A stretch of 64,000 bases of DNA from Mesostigma viride (lineage: Eukaryota; Streptophyta; Mesostigmatophyceae; Mesostigmatales; Mesostigmataceae): positions 567,501 through 631,500 of the forward strand of contig RPFO01000240.1 of the NCBI GenBank assembly GCA_009746045.1, read 5' to 3'. This document shows positions 59,250 to 64,000 of this stretch, piece after piece. Every line of letters begins with the position of its first letter. Positions within the stretch are counted from its first letter, which is position 1. The translations under genes and the position numbers were made by a program. The notes under the pieces were generated by a model. That model searched no databases, was not told where the DNA came from, and saw nothing but the letters and a program-made list of their open reading frames with translations.

Positions 59250-60551
59250 ACGGACGCGAGCTATGTCATCCGGGCGCCCACTATGCACAATACCGGTGAC
59301 GTGCGCAAGGAATTTGTTTTCTGCGCATTTTCGACAAAGGCTAGTGACCGGGGGGGGACACTAGCACTTGCAGCATAAGAGCGGACGAAAGTGCACGTGC
59401 GCGCGCGCCGGGCCAGGCACGGCTGGGCGCGCAGCACTGACGTACTTGAGCGGACGGCAGCACAAGTGCGCAGCGTCGAGAGGATCATACGCGAGTTAGT
59501 GGACAGCTGGAGCTGGAGCTGGAGCTGGAGCTGGAGCTGGACTGCTGGACTTCAACAGCGCCAAGGCTATTGACAGGCCAGGTGTCTTTGTGGTGTAGAA
59601 TAGCGGGTCAACGTTATGAGGACTGGACAGAAAATGGAAAAGGAAAATTTGCGGTGCGGAGCCAGATCGCTGGAATGAATGCGAAATCGCTGGCAGCCCT
59701 ACAAAGGGATTTCTTCTAGAAAGGAAAGATTAGAAGCAATGTTTGCTGGGCCACTCACACGCAAGGTGTGAGCGTGCAGATTGTTTGAAGGATATTATGC
59801 TTCGACCTTGGTGGTCGTGACTCAATGCCGGACATTCCCAGGGACAGAAATGCCGGAGCCTCTAGGAGATGAGATCGGCAACAGGGTAGCAATTTAGATT
59901 TGTCGGGATGCCTTCCTGCTTTTGTTGGCATGTGTGGTAGAAAGCCAGGACGGCAACTGGAATGCAGTTTCTATTTGCATGGTTCAGGCAGCAAGATAGT
60001 TTGGGCATTCCTGGCTGGACTGACAAGTGTGGCGTGTGTCATGCGTGTGGCATGACGAATGGTTTGGTTCATAGTCGAAGAGGACTCTCACGTAGCGTGT
60101 AGTCTCTTCGAGTCTCTCGTTAGTGGCCTTCGTGTTTCTCCCTTTCCTTGGGAGCAAGGCCGGTAGCATGTCATGGAGCGCTGCCTAACTGCGGGCTCGT
60201 GAGCATGGAGTGCATCGATATTGAGACTATCAACGTGTTGTAATTGTATTAACTTTCTCAATAAATTCCGCATGTGCGGCTTCATCATCAGACTGTGCAA
60301 AGTGTGTGTTGTGAAAACATTGTTCTATAGCAGGGGAGGCAAAAGCATTAAGGTGGTCATCAGGCACGAGGGACAATTCCTTGTCCTCGGCTGAGAACCC
60401 TCCTTTCGTTAATCATGGGACAGGTCCTCGCCCACCCCACCGGGCATGCAGTTAAGGCAGGCACGTCAGCTCAGCTCATTTGGGTTTTACCAAAGCTGAG
60501 CATGGCCAGCCGCCATGGTGGCGCCAGAGATTGTGGTACGCAGACGCGACA
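59250..60551. mobile_element. Insert K: 1.3-kb non-coding insertion with 8-bp target duplication
   Basis: TTCTTGTC stands on both sides (59242-59249, 60552-60559) and the gag alignment with D leaves off and resumes exactly there. An 8-bp duplication is typical of hAT and some other DNA transposons. I cannot see convincing terminal inverted repeats: the ends are ACGGACGCGAG and GACGCGACA, which instead share GACGCGA as a direct repeat. No transposase. Class undetermined; a non-autonomous DNA transposon is the likeliest. Confidence 0.6.
59505..59540 (+). repeat. Minisatellite (AGCTGG)x6
   Basis: Six perfect head-to-tail copies inside insert K. Confidence 0.95.
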
Positions 60552-61402
60552 TTCTTGTCCCTCATTACCTTACCACGTGTGTGGCTCCTGCCCTTGTCAC
60601 CCTTATTCAATGTGAGTCCCTCGCGTCACATGCATACCCTAACTCAGTATCAGAATTGTTTAGGAGATTGGAAAATCATGTAGTGCCTCCAGACGCTGAT
60701 TGGCAAGAACGCCTTAGCTTTGGATCCCTTGAGCAAGGCAATAAAACTTATAGGGAATATCAATGCGAATTTGATGCCCAGATGGTACGCATTCGAGACC
60801 TCTCGGGTGCGGAAGTCCGTGCTCGCTTCTTGCAAGGTCTTAATAAAAACCTCTTGCGTGAAGTTAAGAAACAGTTTTCTGCTTATCGTTTTCGCGACCT
60901 TCCTCTGGCTGCGGTTCGTACCCATCTCCTCCGTGTTGCTGATTTTATGTATGCTCCTGCTCCTGTCCGTACTAGGGTCCATAACCTTGTCCTCACCCCT
61001 GAAGAAGAAGAGGCATATGTAGAAGAATTAGATATTTGTGTTACAGATGTATCTGCATTGGATGTGTCTCACATCACGTGTTATCACTGTCATGAGGTGG
61101 GCCATCTTAAGAGGGAGCGCCCCAAGTTTCTTTCTGGAGCCCCCCCTCATCCCAATGCCCGCCCTCCGCGTACTCCTCAGCGGGCCTCTCCCCTTCGCCC
61201 ACCCTCTGGTCGTTCCTCTTCTGCTCCTCAACCCTCTCGGTTAAATGCTGTACAGACAGGCTCCTTAGTGAATCCCCATTCTGATCAGGATGCCGTCCCC
61301 TCTCAATACCCGCGTGATTCTCCAGCAATGGCCTTCTCACCCGGGTTTCCTCCAGGGTTCGTTCCCTTGGATGATGATGTAGGGGGGGAGGGAAAACAGT
61401 AG
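60552..61402 (+). pseudogene. Element I: Gag, C-terminal part with zinc knuckle
   Basis: Plus strand, ending at 61402. It has C-E-S-L-A-S-H-A-Y-P, F-G-S-L-E-Q-G-N-K-T-Y-R-E-Y, F-L-Q-G-L-N-K-N-L-L and, near 61078-61120, the knuckle C-Y-H-C-H-E-V-G-H-L-K-R-E-R. A Pro/Ser tail ends F-P-P-G-F. Each block has its counterpart in D's gag. The open frame extends a few codons into K, which is not gag sequence. Confidence 0.82.
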
Positions 61403-61488
61403 ACCTGTCAGCAGGGGGTAGCCTGGTCAGGTCCTCAGCTAGTACCCCAAGCCCTGAAAATTTTTGTTTACCTGTTTTTGTCACTACT

Positions 61489-62022
61489 GTGGATGCTGCA
61501 TCCTCTGCACCCCTGCGTGTGCGTCCTTTGATGTTTCTAAATGGTGGCCTTACCGTTCCTACTACCGTGGTAGACCCTTTTCTGCGTCCTCATGATATCC
61601 TCAATGTTTCTGTCCTCGTAGATAGTGGGGCTGCCAGCTCCTTTGTAAGTGAGGCCCTTGTTAGGAGACTAGGATTAGTATCTACCCCTCATGCCTCTCC
61701 AGTGACTGTACACTATGCTGATGGTCGCACCAGTCACTCTCCTGGGACTGTATCCTTACCACTCCTCATTCAGGGTCGCCAGATTAAATTGGTGGCGACC
61801 ATAGGTCCTATAACGACTGCGGATATATTGTTGGGCTTAGATTGGCATCAAGACCACAAAATCACTATTAATTATGACACTATGGTTATATGGTTCCCTG
61901 ACAATTCTTATTGGGTGCCTGAACGACACTATAAGGTAGAAAATCTTTCCTTGGTGGATATTACTCCTCCGCCTCCTCCTCAGCCTCCTCCTAGGCGTAC
62001 GGTAGTATATCTGATGTCATAA
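61489..62022 (+). CDS. Element I: aspartic protease
   Basis: About 177 codons. S-V-L-V-D-S-G-A-A-S-S-F (canonical D-S-G) is the active-site loop near residue 42. The mid-domain Y-A-D-G-R-T and the C-terminal block A-D-I-L-L-G-L-D-W follow. The same order and blocks appear in D. It continues with V-I-W-F-P-D-N-S-Y-W, a stretch D shares (V-V-W-F-P-D-G-S-F-W). It lies about 90 bases after gag and is part of pol. Confidence 0.85.
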   Translation: MDAASSAPLRVRPLMFLNGGLTVPTTVVDPFLRPHDILNVSVLVDSGAASSFVSEALVRRLGLVSTPHASPVTVHYADGRTSHSPGTVSLPLLIQGRQIKLVATIGPITTADILLGLDWHQDHKITINYDTMVIWFPDNSYWVPERHYKVENLSLVDITPPPPPQPPPRRTVVYLMS

Positions 62023-62075
62023 TTACTAAAGATCAATTACGAGCAGAACTAAAGGAAAATGGATATTTATTATGT

Positions 62076-62323
62076 ATGTTCCTCCAATTGGAAATACAAG
62101 AAATACCTATTAATAATGTGGGAATAGATCCTGATAAACCCAATGCAATAGGAGTAGGGTTTGACAAAACGGAGTTAGCCCGCTACATGGCTGTTATTGA
62201 TTCCTCTAAGGTCTTTGAAGAAAAGACCCCCTCATACCCTCCTCCGCGTCCTGTTTTGCATCGTGTTGTGATTAAAGATGGTGCTGTTCCTACGCACTCC
62301 CCTATGTATAGAATGGGCAGAGC
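62076..62323 (+). pseudogene. Element I: region just before RT
   Basis: Plus strand, about 82 codons. G-V-G-F, Y-P-P-P-R-P-V-L-H-R and S-P-M-Y-R-M-G match D's sequence between protease and RT. Insert L ends it at the TTAA. Confidence 0.8.
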
Positions 62324-64000
62324 TTAACCCCTAAATGGTCTGGCTGCCGATTTTCCGCCTAAAACTGAGTTACAGCCGACACGTCGGCCCCTTCTCGGGG
62401 GACCAAATGCCGCGAAAACTATTGAGAATTAGGAAAAGTTTAGCTGAGAAGATCGAAAGTTTATAATTTTCCTCACAGCATGGTACTAGGGTTTGCATAC
62501 TTCTGACAAAGTTATAGAGGTGTTCTGGCCGGTCAAAGTACAAGGGGTCAGGGTACTTTTTCACGTACAACGTGCATTCCGGAAAACGACGACCTGGCCA
62601 TGGCGGCTTGCGCCCACGCATGGCATTTACGTTTTCGTTCGAATTTTCTGACCAAACTCAGGAAATTGATTTTATACGTCCTAAAGATGATACAGGCCAA
62701 TTTTCGGTTCTCGGGAATGCCATTTGATAGGTGTCGGCAGCGTTCTTGCTGGAAAAAACTGCGATCAGGCCGGACGATAGAAACGTTGACAGCAATACCT
62801 TTCCGGCGTATTTTAAAGGATATATTGGTTTCTTTGTACTTTTTATGATATATGGTAGTCGTAAACGTGCAAGGGTGGCCAGAAATCGCCGAATCCAGCG
62901 ACCATGCTGCACAACTTTGGTGTGCCGAAATGCGCCATTTTGCGGCCACCGCCTGGGCCAAGGTAACGCCATCCATGCCTGGTAAAGCTTAATCATCGTT
63001 TTCCTATCGATGTTTGACGTTTATATATACGTTCTAGCTTGTGTAGCACATTCTTTTTGCATTATTCATGCTCTTTCTTGACCCTGGCCTGGCCCCTTTC
63101 TAAAACACCCTTCTTAGATGCTTCCCTCAGTCAGTTGACCTGCCACAGGGTGATGGTGATAAGTTGTAGAGGCTGTATGGGTTTGAATACCTCCATATAT
63201 GTTTGTTATACATTTCCCACACACATATTGCATGAGTGTGAGGCAGTTGGCTGGTCTCTGTGGCATCATCAAGCATGTAACCGGTGAGTAGAAGCTTCCC
63301 ATTGTCAGCATGTGCCACCAGGTGTGCTGGCCATCACCTGGCAAGCTATAGCAGCTTAGGCCTAGTTTATCCTTGCTAGGGCAAGCTGAAATAGGCTTAA
63401 AATCACTAGTTTGTTGGTGGCTGCCTCCTAGAATGCATGCCTTGCGTAGGGTATCCGTCCCACGTTACCTACGTGCATGGACAAGGTGGCACCAGCACAT
63501 AGGTGCCATGTAAGGGCAGTGTGATGATGCAGTTATGTTTCCCCATCATTGTGGAAGGGAAATGTATTGTGTGGCATGGTTGGGGGCCATATTCGTAGGT
63601 ATTAGTAGGTAGTATGCCCACTCCTACCCCCTTGGTTGCTTTTTACCAACGGTACCCCTATGGGCTGTACTGGGTGTAACTGGTGGTATACCCACCCAAA
63701 TGATGACCCCAATGGCTCAAACTGTTCAGCAACAAATTGTTTATCATCCCTGAAGTGGTAGGTGCCTAGCTCTTACAACATAATTCAAAATGCACATTCT
63801 ACCAAAAATGAAAACGCTCGTCTTGACCCCCCTGACTTTGACGGCAGTTATACATGGCCTACCCTGCATATATGTAAGGTTGTGATATACCAACCCGAAG
63901 GGCAACTCATGGACATGCTTGGCCCCCAAGGACAGCCATTGGATATGGGTGGGTTGGATGGCATCTGGTTTGCAAAATTGTGAAGTTACAGCCGATGCAT
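62324..64000 (+). mobile_element. Insert L: sequence starting at a TTAA site, piggyBac-like (tentative), runs off the window
   Basis: Element I sequence stops at TTAA (62324-62327), followed by CCCCTAAATGGTCTGG. PiggyBac-type transposons insert at TTAA and their ends start CCC, so the junction fits. No transposase and no second end are seen in 1.67 kb, so a non-autonomous copy or another cause of the junction is possible. I see no gene in the interval. Confidence 0.35.

Larger units (their letters stand above)
56612..62323 (+). mobile_element. Element I: 5' part of a Ty3/gypsy chromovirus
   Basis: A 573-bp LTR (TGTTACG...CGTAACA), primer site, HBD-like ORF, gag, protease and the start of pol, all on the plus strand and in the same order as D. 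It is interrupted in gag by K and stops at a TTAA where L begins. The rest and the 3' LTR would lie beyond the window. Broken by two insertions and a few other breaks. Confidence 0.88.

Noticed and set aside
59250-60551. Assigning insert K to the hAT superfamily
   Set aside because: The 8-bp duplication fits, but I see no CAGGG-type inverted ends and no transposase, so the class is left open.
62548-62976. 142-codon minus-strand ORF in insert L
   Set aside because: Overlaps comparable ORFs on the other strand and shows no transposase motif.

Overview
This 64 kb window is eukaryotic and is almost wholly made of mobile DNA. I find no convincing host gene, rRNA gene, complete tRNA gene or CRISPR array. 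The coding content is Ty1/copia-type and Ty3/gypsy-type (chromovirus) polyproteins, with non-autonomous LTR elements inserted into them. The base composition is near 50% GC. The dense nesting points to a large, repeat-rich nuclear genome. An alga or other aquatic eukaryote is my guess only; nothing in the sequence proves the species.

Layout, bases 1-49.6 kb: one nest. The oldest layer is a degenerate copia element on the minus strand (A), seen as pieces at 1-427, 7343-8156, 37657-38663 and 49488-about 49600. Three elements sit in it, each with a 5-bp target duplication: a long non-coding LTR element (LARD1, 428-7342), a chromovirus (D, 8157-37656) and a second copia element (C, 38669-49487). 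D carries four insertions of its own: a gag-only LTR element (E, 10130-12895), a solo LTR (J, 14408-15006), a second long non-coding LTR element (LARD2, 17479-25477) and a third copia element (B, 27425-35425). C carries one, a gag-only element (F, 43824-46767). All eight target duplications match exactly, so the insertion order can be read directly.

Layout, 51.3-64 kb: a second, less complete chain on the plus strand. It has the integrase end of a chromovirus (G), broken by the 5' end of a copia element of B's family (H). H is broken by the 5' LTR, pre-gag ORF, gag and protease of another chromovirus (I). I is interrupted by a 1.3-kb insert with an 8-bp target duplication (K), and then by an insert at a TTAA site (L) that runs off the window. 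Bases 49.6-51.26 kb hold nothing I can name.

How the parts work together, and what is new here. The copia elements share traits that are unusual for the superfamily: protease between integrase and reverse transcriptase, an unrecognised ORF before gag, LTR ends AGTT...AACT in place of TG...CA, a shared post-LTR sequence CGTATTA, and a conserved 3' untranslated module with a tRNA T-arm mimic. The chromoviruses carry a small pre-gag ORF resembling the RNase H1 hybrid-binding (Cauli_VI) domain, plus extra coding after integrase. The two non-coding elements share primer site and polypurine tract with the chromoviruses, as expected of their parasites. Nine of the ten LTR families begin with a short hairpin at the very 5' end.
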